Source: Liolophura sinensis
Taxonomy: Eukaryota > Mollusca > Polyplacophora > Chitonida > Chitonidae
Direction of reading: 5' to 3'
DNA length: 64,000 bases
Assembly: GCF_032854445.1 (NCBI RefSeq)
Contig: NC_088300.1
Span: 68,606,984-68,670,983, forward strand
Shown here one piece after another: positions 35,331 through 49,000 of the stretch. Within the stretch, counting starts at the first letter, position 1, and every line of letters begins with the position of its first letter. Position numbers and translations under genes: made by a program. Below the pieces are notes generated by a model, which was not told where the DNA came from, ran no database searches, and saw only the letters and a list, made by a program, of their open reading frames with translations.

Positions 35331-37963
35331 TTATCGTTCGATATGGTTTCGTAAAATGTAGACTTGTACTTGGTTCAAATATTTTCGCTACTGGCAACCT
35401 ATAAGTGTATTTATAATTGCCATGCAAAAAAGGTGTAAGCCCCAAAACAACTAGTTTCCATTCATTTAACATATAATAGCCAGCCCTTAAAGTCGAGATA
35501 CAAGCTAGGAGAAGACGTAATGTACTTTCACACTTTCACACACTTTTGACTGTTCGCTGCTTCAGCAGTGGCTCAGCTCAGGGTGTATACTACCTGTCAA
35601 AACATTACATTTTGTCATGAGTTAAATAAATTATTTTTGAGCACTTTCTTTATTTGTTTTCTGACGTGTGACTTACATCTACTGGTTGAAGAGTGATTAC
35701 CATCGAACGTTTTGCTGCGCAAACGGCCAAAGTATCACACCCCTCTTCACAGATTATGGCTGGAGGAATCCTCACACCTTGTCAAGCGCTTGAAAAACCT
35801 CTATACGATTCAGAGAAAGAGGAAACCATCGCATCTCGCCAAGTGCGTGACAAACCTGGATGAAGAGAACCACCGTGCATCGCAAAGTACGTGACAAACG
35901 CATCGAGGACGCATGCAGGTAAATTTGACCTGGAGTTATATTTTCTAGCGAGCTGTTTTCTTGTATTAACTTTTAGACGATTTCGGACAGCTTTGACCAT
36001 GTTCTCTAAGAGGAAAAAACATACAAGAAACAGAAGACAAAATACGTTTGCTGCATATCACATATTCAGAGTGAGAGGTCTTTATTACGTTATCAACGGG
36101 TATAGCACCAGCAAAATGTGGATGTCCTTCTCATAGGCTTATACACGTATAAATAAGTGTACAGGACAGACACACATAGCTAAGATTAATTGTTATCCTA
36201 ATCTATAGAAACAGTTGGACAGGTGCTTTATAACAGTTCTGGTAAAGGTGCCAGTAAATATTGTCGCTTTTGGGGGACTTAACGAAACATCGACACACAC
36301 GACATTTACTTTAAAGCTCATTACAACAACGGCTCTTCATCGCAGTGACAGGCGTAATCATTCATTCATTCATCAACGCCACTCCCTTTACCTGCAAGCT
36401 ACATAAAACCGATTTGTTGAGGCCGTTCTCTACTATCATCAAAATCCCGAAAGATTTTTAGTAAGGCTTTTTAAAAATCTTTTTAAAATGTACGGTCAAG
36501 GCTGATGAAATTGTGCTATACATTTGTCTCATCACTTGTGTTCACAAGTGCAATGCCCATAAAAAAATATCAATCAACGGTCGTCTTAAACTCTGCAAAA
36601 AGTCAAGAACAAATTTTTGAAATCGGGTTCCACTGCCTATCACGGCGTAACTTCACCAATCTCATTCTCGTTTTGATCACATGTTGAATTCTTCCACTTA
36701 CACAAACCATATGGATATATTTACGCAGGAAGTTCTACGACTGGAAAGTCTTACAAAAATGGCACATGACAACGCGTGTTCCCAATGGTTATATAGCTCC
36801 TTCCCCTACTCCAACCTAACACATAGGCCTACAATGACAAGCTAGAACATGGACAAAAATTACTTCAATTTGGAAAGCAAGCGCTTACATACCTACACAT
36901 ATGTACACTTATTGCGAGGACCAGCCCAAACGTCTCATTTACATTTCCAAAACAATTTTTTTTACAAACTATATAGGATATTCAAAATGTGCTGAAGTGC
37001 CACCAGCGCAAAATGTACAATTTGTGAACAATGGTTCGTCCTAGCCACGGTCCTTAACCAACATTTTGTGCTCTCCTGCATCAGATACATTCTCAAGAAA
37101 ATAGATTTCATAACGGTTACACCGTTGCGAATTCTTCCGATAAAGCGGCAAGTTAGGCAATAAAAACAGTAGAGTGCATACCGTTTCAGTATTAAGATCG
37201 GAAGAGAGAAGTGGTATAAAATTTAATCCAAAAGAAGTAGGGCGTCAAGTAGAATTATTGTACGATTCCAATTCCATATTGGCTGTATACAGAACCAGAA
37301 ACAAATTTTAACCAAAACTAAAAAGTTACACAAATACTGATACTTTCTTTCCAGCCGATTCTACAAGTATTCTCATAAAAAAAACAACAAAAAAGAAAAA
37401 ATAACAAAACAAAAAATAATAATAATAATTATAATTCTGCTCTACTGCGTCTGCTCTACTGCCTGAATTAGCCATACAATGTTGTAATTCACGATATTTT
37501 GGTCCATTATTTCTGCCAGTCTCTGATCCTTCGGCATGGTGGGGATCTTCAGGGTATCAGTTGACCTTCTGGCCTGTAAGGCCGCTTTACACAGAAATCA
37601 TAACATACACGTTTGTACCAGGATCATTGGATACTGGTACATAGTATACCATGCCTTGGCACAATAAAGATAATAACATGCCAATGTGTTCGTCTGAGAC
37701 TTCAACAGGCTCGCTGCCTGTCAAGCCAAGGGCATTATGTACCAAAAAAAATGCATTTGTATAGGTCTCCGTCTTTCATATGCAATAACTATATTTATGC
37801 ATGAGACTGAAGAAATAAATAAATACAAACTACAAGACAATTTTTCCTTACGATGAGAGTGGGGAGTGTGGACATTACATCCAGGTTGAAATAAAACTTC
37901 CAAACCTGCAGTAAACATCATATATATTGTGGACACTATTCATAGGTGTATCTACTTGACAGT
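35331..37963. other. Intergenic DNA between the two genes
   Basis: No gene recognised. Frames at 35712-36136 carry no known motif. A/T-rich tract at 37375-37432. Confidence 0.5.
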
Positions 37964-39959
37964 TTTATTAAACTGTACAAATGAGTCAAAAAGCACGCTA
38001 ATCAGTAAGGTTAAGTTATAAATTTGAATGCCTGAATGTCTAAATTCAATCTCCTACATTGTCAAAAACTTACACCGTTTGGCCATCTCCAGGGCTTGGC
38101 ACCGTCTGCCAACATTTAAGTTAATAATGGACTAACTATTAGTTTGAGTGGTCCTTAAATGTGTGTATCAAGCCAAGATACATATAATACTGGGAAAGTA
38201 CGAGGAGCATCTCTGATTACCTGACTAGAACCATTCCTCTGTGCAAACAATAACGATCCTTGATTCAAATATAAAAGTTTCCAACTTCATTTACTTTTAT
38301 AATGTTTTGATTTTGAACTGTGACAAGCAGCTCTTGAAGTGGTTTTGCTTGTCCTTCGGTTGGTTAGTCAATCGGTCGATAACATATTTGACGCTGCATA
38401 TTCAACTTTATAGCCATTCGCTTTACAGTTGGTTTGAGTGCAAGTCGCCATTCATGTTTTTGAATGATGTGGCAAATATTCAGAATTTGACTTTGTCTTC
38501 TTTTACACTGATCAATCAGGCTGTTAGGGCGGGCTTCGGGTTATTTTCTTACAGTGTTTCAGTGGGGTGATAACCTGCTTAGACATAGCCTGCTGAAAAT
38601 ACAGCTTATAAGGTACCATGTGCACAGTTAGTGTGTCTCTGCATGCATACTTCAGTACATGGAACACCATCCATGGATTGCTAAGTTAGCTAATCAAGAT
38701 CACAGAAACTTAGGTAATACAGCTTTAGGACACTCTACCATAATGCCTTAAGTCAGCATTCTACAGGGCAATCTACATGAATAATCACCTAAGCTGTCAG
38801 GTGTCTATCAAACAATGAGCCAATAATCTTGGCATGTTCGGCCTTCCAAATAATAGCTGTCAAGAGATTGTGGGAGGGTGGTGCGGCCAAAGTTAAACAA
38901 GGAAATGGACGATTAGTGACATGTTGTGGTTTGCTTGGCAAAGTCTCATTATTTAAAAGGAAACATGGGAACTCATTCCAACTACATGTACAGTTCTCAA
39001 CCATTTTTTTTTTTTTTTTTTGGCTTTAATGTGACAGAGGAATCAATACAACCTGAATTTTGGACAGAAATGGATTTCCGTCTTGTGCAATATGTGATGG
39101 ATGATATCTGTACTTGCGTCAGTGACAATTTTATGTGGCCTGGGCCTTTCTACGTTTAATAATGGTCTAAAAATGTACTACATCATACAGTATGTAAATA
39201 AAGGCAGAATATTTTTTTTTTTCTTTTTTAAATTGGGTCATTTCTATAAATGGAGTCCATTAATACAGACAAGATCTAACTCAACTCTGCTGGAGCTAAT
39301 CTGATTGTGTCAGCAAATTATAGTATACCACACAAGTTTCCCTTAACCTGGTTCAACAATAAGTTCTATGTGAACAATATAAAAACACAAACACACACAC
39401 GCTGCATTGCACATTGAAAATCAGAATTCGTTATGACTTATCTCAGAGAAGTTTAGAGATAATCACTTTCATACTTAGAACTCTTGTTTGTCTACACTGG
39501 AAATTTACCGTTAATGACCTCTGAATAAGATGCATACATCCCTATACAAGCTATACGACGAAGCAGTGACTTAGGCAGGTAAACACAAAAAAACCTTCAT
39601 AAATACTAACATGATACTCTACTGGTTAAAATAGCACTATTTGACAATGTTACACCAGATATGTCTCCATAATGATTATCGCTTTGTGTCATCAGAATTC
39701 TAAATAAAAGTCCATTATTTAGCGCATTCATATATATATATATATATATGTAAATATATTTCATCCTATGATTATATACATCTGACATTTTACAGCACAC
39801 ATGATCAAGCGCCTTGAAAATCTGTTGATTAGATAATGCACAGATAATATACATGTGTAGTTTCAAGTTTTTCTTCTGCATGGCTATCACGTACGGCAAC
39901 ATATTGCTTGGCTCTACATTCAACATTTGTTAGGTGCTAGGTTAAATCACATGCTACTG
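37964..39959 (-). other. Probable 3' UTR of the ORP10/11 gene with candidate poly(A) signal
   Basis: About 2 kb after the stop codon without another recognisable gene. A minus-strand AATAAA at 37964-37969 is a possible polyadenylation signal. A short TA microsatellite lies at 39730-39749 and T or A runs at 39005-39021 and 40042-40058. Extent is a guess. Confidence 0.3.
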
Positions 39960-40034
39960 TCATAATGTACCCTTAGTTTGTCTTGGCTTTAGCATGTTGT
40001 TGTACACCCAGGTATCACCTTCCTTATGGAAAAA
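39960..40034 (-). CDS. OSBPL11-like: ORP10/11 terminal exon u
   Basis: Residues 739-762 and stop: [19 protein letters not shown] and a short tail. The GDxWVY block is the conserved ORP C-terminus. Acceptor ttgcag after a long T tract; stop TGA. Confidence 0.94.
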   Translation of the reverse strand, partial: FFHKEGDTWVYNNMLKPRQTKGTL

Positions 40035-43000
40035 CTGCAATGAAAAAAAAAAAAAAAACCAGATCAATAAAACAACAAAATCATTAGAGTTTTCTGAACA
40101 GCATTACCAGAAAGTTTACACTTTGTGACTTAAAAAACACTAATTTTATTTTGTGTTTATGGCTTTCTTTTGTGACACTAAAATCAAAAGAAAAAAAAAA
40201 CCTGCCTTCAACATTGCACAACACTTAGCCTGCATAAAACACAACAATTTAAAGTGATGTGGCCTTAGGTTGGATTCACTTTTAACTTCACCTTCACAAC
40301 AGTCCCGCGTTAATACTATACTACTTGTTGCATCTTGTCAATATTACTACATAATATTAGCACAAAAACATCATTCATCCCTATAACCAATCTTCTGAAA
40401 AGGGTTAAAAACTTTTTAAATTAGAATTTGATTGTGGCAATGAACCCACCATTTCCAGAGTTCATGGAAGTAAAGGAAATCTAGATGGAGATACTGACAG
40501 ACAAACACAAAATCATAGTAATTACATACCTTCAGGCATCAACACGGGCAATGGAAAAAGAAACTTTCATCAACCCATAAGACACGTAGCCTGAATCTGC
40601 TTTTGTGTGCGTGTGGTAAACACACAAATAAGCGTGGTAAGAGTGTAGAAACAGAATTCCAAACTTACTTTTGTAGGGAATTCTGTGTTAGTCTCTCTTC
40701 TGTGTCTCTCTCCTTCTCGCTGACGGGCTTCAAGCTGTGAAAAAAGACACCAGTTAGAATTCCGCAACACAAACAACAGCATCAGCTAACAAAAACCTGT
40801 AATACTTATGTGAGTGATGTTTTATGCCATACTCAAGAAATAACTCAAGGATATTTCCCCGACACAACAGCAACCAGCATTATGGATGGATTTATCTATT
40901 TATTTATTTGATTGCTGTTTAATGCCGTACTCAAGAATATTTCACTTACACCACAGCAGCCAGCATTATGGTGGGAGGAAACTGGGCAGAGCCCAGGGGA
41001 AACCCACGACCATCTGCAGGTTGCTGACTGGCCTTCCCACTTACGACCGGAGAGGAAGCCAGCATAAGCTGGCCTTGAACTCACAGTGAGCATTATGGAT
41101 GGAGGAATTCCATATATAAACAACAAAATTTATACATAAAGGAATTGCTGGAAAATTGGGAAAGCAAATCATCTAGGATTCACTGCATGAAAAAAAATAA
41201 AATAAAAACTGAAACTGGAAAGTCAATGTTTAAATGAATAATCTACAATTTTTCGCTGCATTCGGAGACCAATTTCACCAGCGCTCGTTATTATTAGCTC
41301 TAATCGTCGTTACAGACGGTAGCTGCATGCACACTGCAACTTCCCATATACACACGCATAAACCAATAGGAATGTAATCTCTGTTCAAAATGCTCCTAAC
41401 TTTGGAAAAAAATGTCGGTATGTGAAATACATTCTGAAAGAAGGCAGTGACTTTCACTAAATGTGGTGATATTCATCACATACAACATATATTCTTACAA
41501 ATTTCTTGTGCTCTGTTGCAGTGTTGACATCTCCGACAGCCAAAGCGTTGGTCACATGCTGCCACAGTCGGCGGGATTCATACTCTCCCTGCTTGTCCAG
41601 TGGTCGTACTCTCTTTTTGTACACTTTCAAATCCACTACATCAATAACTTGAGATTCTTCCTGAAACGACAAATGTGAGGAAACAATTCTACATACATAT
41701 GTTCACAAAGTACAAAAAATCTATAAGAAGGGGTAAAAATTGCAACAACAGTTTTCTTCCGTGATGTTGCTATAACTAAAATACAGTTACATGTTGCCAT
41801 GTAACTATATTTTGGAGACAAAAGTATGTTGGTGGGATTGGCCAATTTCAGGGCTTCACCAAAGATATAATTTTATCAGTCTACAAAGAATAAAAATGCA
41901 AAAATGTTGAAGAGTTACAGTAGGTGTTTTATGAGCACACATACACGGATTACTGTCACGTAATAAAGGAGTTAACAGATTGGACTGCTTTTATTACTGG
42001 TGGGAAGGAGTTTTAAAAGTTCTGCATTACACCACTGTTGAAACACTTGGCAGGTTCTTCAGGCCTGTATGAACACCCCATCAACCTGTTGGAAATGCCA
42101 TTATTGTATCATGTCATACATTATTCAAATTAGGGTATAAACTGTGTTTACATTTCTCGAAAATACCAAAGTGTAAAAGAGAATGAATAAAGTTAGATGT
42201 AACACTAAAGGTTCTTCACGACAAGCCTTGATAATCACTAAAAACACACCAATAGTGTGCATGTAAATCTGGCTGGGATGCATTAGAAGATTTTGGGCAC
42301 AAAAACAGACAAATCCATTTTAATTTAATTTTAAATTAAATTTAGTATTTACCTCCTGTTCTTAGAAATGCAGGCATACGAAGGCAGATGTAAAAGAGTT
42401 ACCTATCACAAATTTGGGATAAATACAAATTTATCGTAAAAGTCAAACATGCGAGTTAAATTTGTTTAATGTCTTGGCATGAATAGAGTTTTATCTGCTT
42501 TGGCACCTGAATTCTTCCTCCTAAAATCTTCAAAATTCTCATTTTTTTTTTTGAATAGTATTATCTGCTGTAGAATAAACTCACATCAGTGTAGCAGAAC
42601 TCAAACGACTTATTCCACTCTCCCTGAACCCTGCAGGTGATAGTCCCAGACAGGTTATCCTTCACCTCTGCACTCACTCGGTGAAGCTTTCCTCCATAAA
42701 ATGGCTACAAGAGAAACCATTCACACTCATACTACATTATAACCATAAATCCGTCTCTAACTAGTGATTTCTGGGAATTTCCACAATAATGTATCTTTGT
42801 TTTCAAAATTAAATCATAACAACGTACAGTTTGAAAGCAAACAGCAGATTGTGAAACATAAAATGAATGTTTTAAACAGTAACAGCTAAATCTCAAAAGT
42901 ATCTAAAAACAATGTCCACTTATGAATTCCAAACAATCTGTAACAAAGTCATATTTTGCAGTAAGAAGTACACAGTCTAAGCAGTAACACCTGCAATATT

Positions 43001-46000
43001 AAGTTAACCTTAACATGTAATGTTCATGTTACAATTAATGCATGATCAGACAGTTTAATCATCAAGTCTGAACTGTCAAAACTGTTTGACTGTCAGCATA
43101 AAGACTATTAGTACACATGTTATATTTATTTATTTACTTATTTTCTTGGTGTTTTACATGTACTCAAGAATATGTCACTTATACGATCATGGCCAGCATT
43201 ATGGTGGGAGGAAACCAGGCAGAGACCACCAAGAAACCCTATACATGTTATGATACATGCACATTTCTACTTGGCCAGATATCACACATATCAGGCATAA
43301 GACAAAATACTCTGGTTTTCATTGGACAGCAACGGTCACATGGCATACTTTTATATCTCCCTATAGCATACGTGTCTGCTGACTAGGTTATCGCCCTACA
43401 CTCTGTTGTGACAACCATGGTGACATGACTGAAGTGATTTGCTTATACATCAGTCTTTTGAGCTGAATTGATGGGTCTTTTGCAGGATGAATTCATTACA
43501 TGATTTGTCAGTGACAGGTAAGAAAAATATATATGGTGACAATAACCCTCATATTGTGCTTTTCTCACACTCCGCCCAATATGAGACTTACTGGCACCAT
43601 ATATTTCATATACTTCCTTGTTGGAAGAGTTATCTACCTTGGTATGGAATGTGACAGCAGCAGAAAGGTTGGTCTTCTGACAGCTGATGTGTATCTTGTC
43701 TCCAAGCTCCACCCAGGGGACGGTGAGAATGGAACGTGCGTACACACTAGGCAGTCCAAACACATACTCCTCATCATGCTCAAGTAACCTTAAACTAACT
43801 GCAACAAGCAAATGTTCATAAATGAGTTTATGTGAAAAGGAGTTTTAACTTGCAAACTGCACAGAAATGTTTTAGTACGCATGTAAGAAGCTGTTCAGAT
43901 GTTTTAACAAATAAAAGGCTTAACCAATTCATGAATGAATGAATGAATGACTACTGCAAACGTCAATAGGCAATAATTTGGCCATATCATTACAATACCC
44001 AGTGTAAACTTAACCAATATGAAGATTGGCAATATTAAGTAATTCCTTGCAGCTTTGATGAAAACAAGCCTTAAAAGTTCACATCTGGTGTGAGGTAAAC
44101 AGACATATCATATCTGAAAACCCTATCTAAATAATATAACTTCTTTCTTATTTACATTGTCTTTACAAATGGACTAATAGACATAATCCCTTCCACATCC
44201 ATGAAATATGCCAGTTGGATAAAAAGGTTTTCTCGCACTACCAAAAGATTTCCTTGAATTTGCACAAATCTGCCTTGGAAATACATGAAGCTTCTTATTT
44301 ATTTATTTATCTGAATTGTGTTTTACGCCATACTCAAGAATATTTCACTTATACGACCGCGGCCAGCATTACAGTGTGATGTAAACTCCCAAAAAATCCA
44401 CGACCTACCATAGTCTGCTGCCAGACCTTCGCACTAATGACCATACTGGAAACGAGCAAGAGCTGGACATGAACCGCATTGCTTTGAGGTTCCAAGGTCA
44501 TAGCGCCACCCTGGAATGTTAACCATCTTGGTCACAAGGACCCCTATGGATTCTAAGAGCTTCGTCGTTAATTGAGCTCTAACGAGTTACTACAATTCCA
44601 CTGTTGTTTTTCTGTGTTTCAATTTAATCTTGGCCTGTAAAACTTCACCTTGATTTATTTATTTATTTGATTGGCGTTTTACGCCATACTCAAGAGTATA
44701 TCACTTATAAGACGGCGGCCAGCATTATGGTGGGAGGAAACCGGGCACAGCCTGGGGGAAACCCACGAGCATCCGCAGGTTGCTGGCAGACCTTCCCACT
44801 TACGGCCGGAGAGGAAGCCAGCATAAGCTGGACTTGAACTCACAGCAACCGCATTGGTGAGAGGTTTCTGGGTCATTACGCTGTTCTGGCATGGTAACCG
44901 ACTGAGCCACGGAGGCCCCCAAAATTCACTTTGACATGCATAGAAAACCTTAAAATGATATTTTTTTGACCCACATTTAGGGGGATGAGTACATCAGAAC
45001 CATGGAAGATATGAGATTTTGAAAACTTTAGGTGCGATTACAGCACAGTATTTTGAATGCTCTGCCCAACTTACTTTTGCCCACCATGACCAGTCCTATA
45101 GACATGCCCATGAATTTGGACTTTGTGTATATGGAGGCATTCATACACATCTGTTTCTCCGGACACTCGAAATAAAATGCTGAAACTGAAACAAGAAAAT
45201 CATGTTACAGATCTACACAGTACAAGCTATTTATTGATTGATTTATTCACTTATTGATTTATTTGTTGTTTAATGCACTATTGACAAACTTTTCAGTTAT
45301 ACAACGGTTGTCAGTTGGATGGGTGAAGGAGACAACAGTGCCCGGGGTAAACCACCGACCACTGGTATGTGACTGATAAACTTTCTCAGGTGCGATGTAC
45401 AGATATGCACATCATATTGGTGGAAGACAAGTGATCTTGAAGCAATATTAGACAGTGCAAACATCCACTGAAGTGTCACTGCATCCTGTAAGCAGGGGCA
45501 CCAATGCAATTTAATATTTCTATAAATATGAAATATCTGGATTTCCTTCACTGATAAAAGTGATATTTTACTTCGTTAAATATCACATTCATTAGAGCAT
45601 TTTGATATTTCACACCCAGACATCATAACAGAAATTTCACTTTTTTTAACGTCTGAATCTGAGCAGTATGATGTTATATAATACAAGTTTAGTCATGTTT
45701 AGTATTGTTACATGCAACAAGACATGATGTCATACAAGACGTCACACTATATCATACAAGACATCACACTATATCATACAAGATGTCACACTATATCATA
45801 CAAGACGTCACACTATATCATACAAGACGTCACATTATGTCATACAGGACGTCACACTATGTCATACAAGACATCACACTATGTCATATAAGATGTCACA
45901 CTATTTACATGCCTGTGAAGCCCTGAAGTTAAAACATTCAATATATAAATGTTAAAATACACAAAATCATAATACTATCAAAAGTATATATAATAAACAG

Positions 46001-49000
46001 AAAATTACAGGGTGAAAATAAAAAATATTATAAATAATAATAAAAATATTGCTCTGGCAAGAGATGGAAGTGTTAACCTATGAGATGCGAAGCCTTTCAC
46101 TGTCCACTATCCTCTATTCATCAAAGCTATCATCAAAACCCAAAAGCATATCTACATACATGTACAGCTGTATGGTGTCAATTGTTTATGATGCTACATG
46201 TCAAATTTTCATGACATAAAATGATTCTATTCCATTGACCTTGTATTCAAAGACCTGATGGATTTAAGACTTCCATAAACCGCCAAGTCAATTAGCACAA
46301 GTCAGAAAAAACATTAGGGTTTGCAACTGTGACAGCTAAAGCTTATGTGTACCTTATGAAGACCTTCATCCATGCAACTACAACTGTACACTATATCAAG
46401 GCCCATTTTTATTAAAATGTCTTCAGATTTAAGTCCTTTCAAACTGCAACAATTAAGATATTTTGCTCTCGAAAGTTTGAAATTTGTACATTGATTCTTT
46501 ACTGCAAGACAATGTACTAAATCGCGATTTTGAGTTTTTTTTCCCTGTTCTGAGTTTGAGTTTTTAAGCACTTGCAACTAATAACTTAAGTCTTAAGATG
46601 CTTGATAAATATGAGCCCTGAGCTGAACAAACAAGACAGTCATCTCACTGGGTGGATGATGGGAGACTTGCTCCGCACAGTACGTCAGCTGTACAGGCCC
46701 ACTGCTGGAGCTGGCTGACACCCGAGATGTCTCCGTCTCTGTCTGCTTATGCCTATCTGCAGCTTTCTCCCTGCTGGGCGCCTTATCCCCCATCCCATGC
46801 AGCTTATCATCAGGTTTGGACACAGGCTCTGGTTTGCCTGTGGTCGCCTGTGTAATTTCCTGCACGGGCTCACAGTCCTGAATCTCCTTCGGGGACAGCC
46901 GCCAAGAACAGTGGAAGGTTTCCCCAATGATTGGGTTGTAAGGCTTCTTAGCCACGGATCCCTGCAAATGGAGTTGTAATCTTAGCATCACTATGGCACA
47001 GTGTAACCAAACATCTACAATTTATCCCTGACAACTACATCTATAACACACGCAATTGTGAGCTGCAGCTTGCAGTACTGTAAGTCACTCATTCTGTCAG
47101 TCTTTTAACACTACCTTTTAACATGGGCCATTCAGCGTAACAACATGGGGTCAGAGTGCAAGATCCATTTTTCACTACAACCCATTCCCCATTGGTGTTA
47201 AACACAGTCCTGAAGAAATTTTCATTTATTTCATAAACCAAACCAAGCTAAATGACGTAGACATCACAAAACCACCAAGATCTAATTTGCCGTGAGACTT
47301 CTATGGCCATACAACAAGTGTTTCCTTGTAAAACTTTCATCTACTGTTGCCTGTTTTGGGGCAAACTGATAAAATAAAACATGAATAAGAGTTTAAAAAT
47401 GTACCTGTCTGCCAGCATGGAAAGATGTAAGGTACCACTGAAGGACAGCTAGCATACGACTCTCGGCGCTTGGTAAATCTGGTATTCTAAATAAACAAGA
47501 TAAAAATCATTTTATGGACAGTCCAGAGTATGCTGCAGGATTATCTTGCAATGTAGCTTACCACTTTAATAATCTTCACCAAATTGAATGAATGCCACTT
47601 TTAAAATTTCAAAGTCATTCATACCTACCAGGTATGTAAATTTGAATCCCACAAGGCATAAAACGTTAGGATTGGTGTTTGAGTGTAACAGATGTGGGCC
47701 ACTCGTTACTCTTCTTCAATTTTCTTCAGTACTGCTGTCCATACTTCTTTTTTTGCAAGTGCTTGGAATGAACTACCACACTTTGGCAAGTTATACTGCT
47801 GACCTTTTCACCATTAGGCATACACGTCAGTACTGCTGTCCATACTTCTTTTTTTGCAAGTGCTTGGAATGAACTACCACACTTTGGCAAGTTATACTGC
47901 TGACCTTTTCACCATTAGGCATACATGTACATGTATATTATATTGGGATAAAGCAAGTAGTCTCCAGAAAACTTCATATAACACTGCACGAACAAGCACT
48001 GACCACCGCTTATTGCCACCCAGGCCTCAGGCTGTCTTTCAAGAAAATATACATGTGCAAGACTCTGAAGGAAACAAAACCTTGGTTCGATTCCACAAAT
48101 CCATTTCTGACGTTCTGTCAAAATCTAAAAATATTCTCATAAAGCCTTACAAGTTTGGGTATTAGCAGTTGAAATTTTGAGATGGTCCAGGAATTTTTTT
48201 CTGAATTCCTAAATAGGCTCCAAATCATTTTCAAACTTTAAAATTTGGACTTAAAGTCAGAAATGGCTTTGTGGGATCGGTTCCCGGTGCTGGACGACAC
48301 TAACCTAAGAAAGATGTCTGGGTGAGCCATGCAATCAGCAAACAGCTCTAGCAGCGACCGGCGCTCCAAAATAAACGTCGGCAGAACCACCTGAAAGATG
48401 CAGTAGTAACACTGAAGACTTGTGGTACATGTGTATATGTTCAACATTATGCACACCTTAAACCCCCGCATACAATTTAAATACTGTCACATGAATCTGA
48501 GTATGACTAAAAAAACAAAAAAAACTAACACACACACAAACCCACAAACAGTCTATTTCAAAGGGGGGCTGTTCCTCAAAGGGGTCGTAACGTTATGTCG
48601 GTCACAAATACCAAGGCGCCCTATGCCATCAGTATGCGACGTCATGGTGATTAGGCCAGAGTAACGTTACGACCCCTTTGAGAAACAGCCCCCAGTTGAA
48701 CAGTAAGAGAATTGGCTTTATCCTGTGTATGTAGATTTGACTATGGATTTGATGGAATGAAGGAATGATTACAAGATATCAGCAATATTTACTACATTGT
48801 AGTAAGAGTATGTTGATCCAGCAATCACCACCTGAGTCAGACAAAAATCCATATGTACATATTCATGTGATTTTAGGTTCAAGTAGTCCTCAATGCATTG
48901 TAGAAGCACAAAATAGTCCGAATCTGAATTATTAAGCGAAAATACCATAATTCTTCAACCTTTTCACATTTGAAAGAGAAACTTACAGGGCCATCTATGC

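Noticed and set aside
38241-38570. 109-codon plus-strand frame
   Set aside because: It lies opposite the probable 3' UTR of the ORP10/11 gene, is AT-rich, and has no motif or splice context.
44820-44920. tRNA gene
   Set aside because: A and B boxes are present but the cloverleaf is not; it is the head of a SINE. The same holds at 35.3, 49.3 and 53.1 kb.
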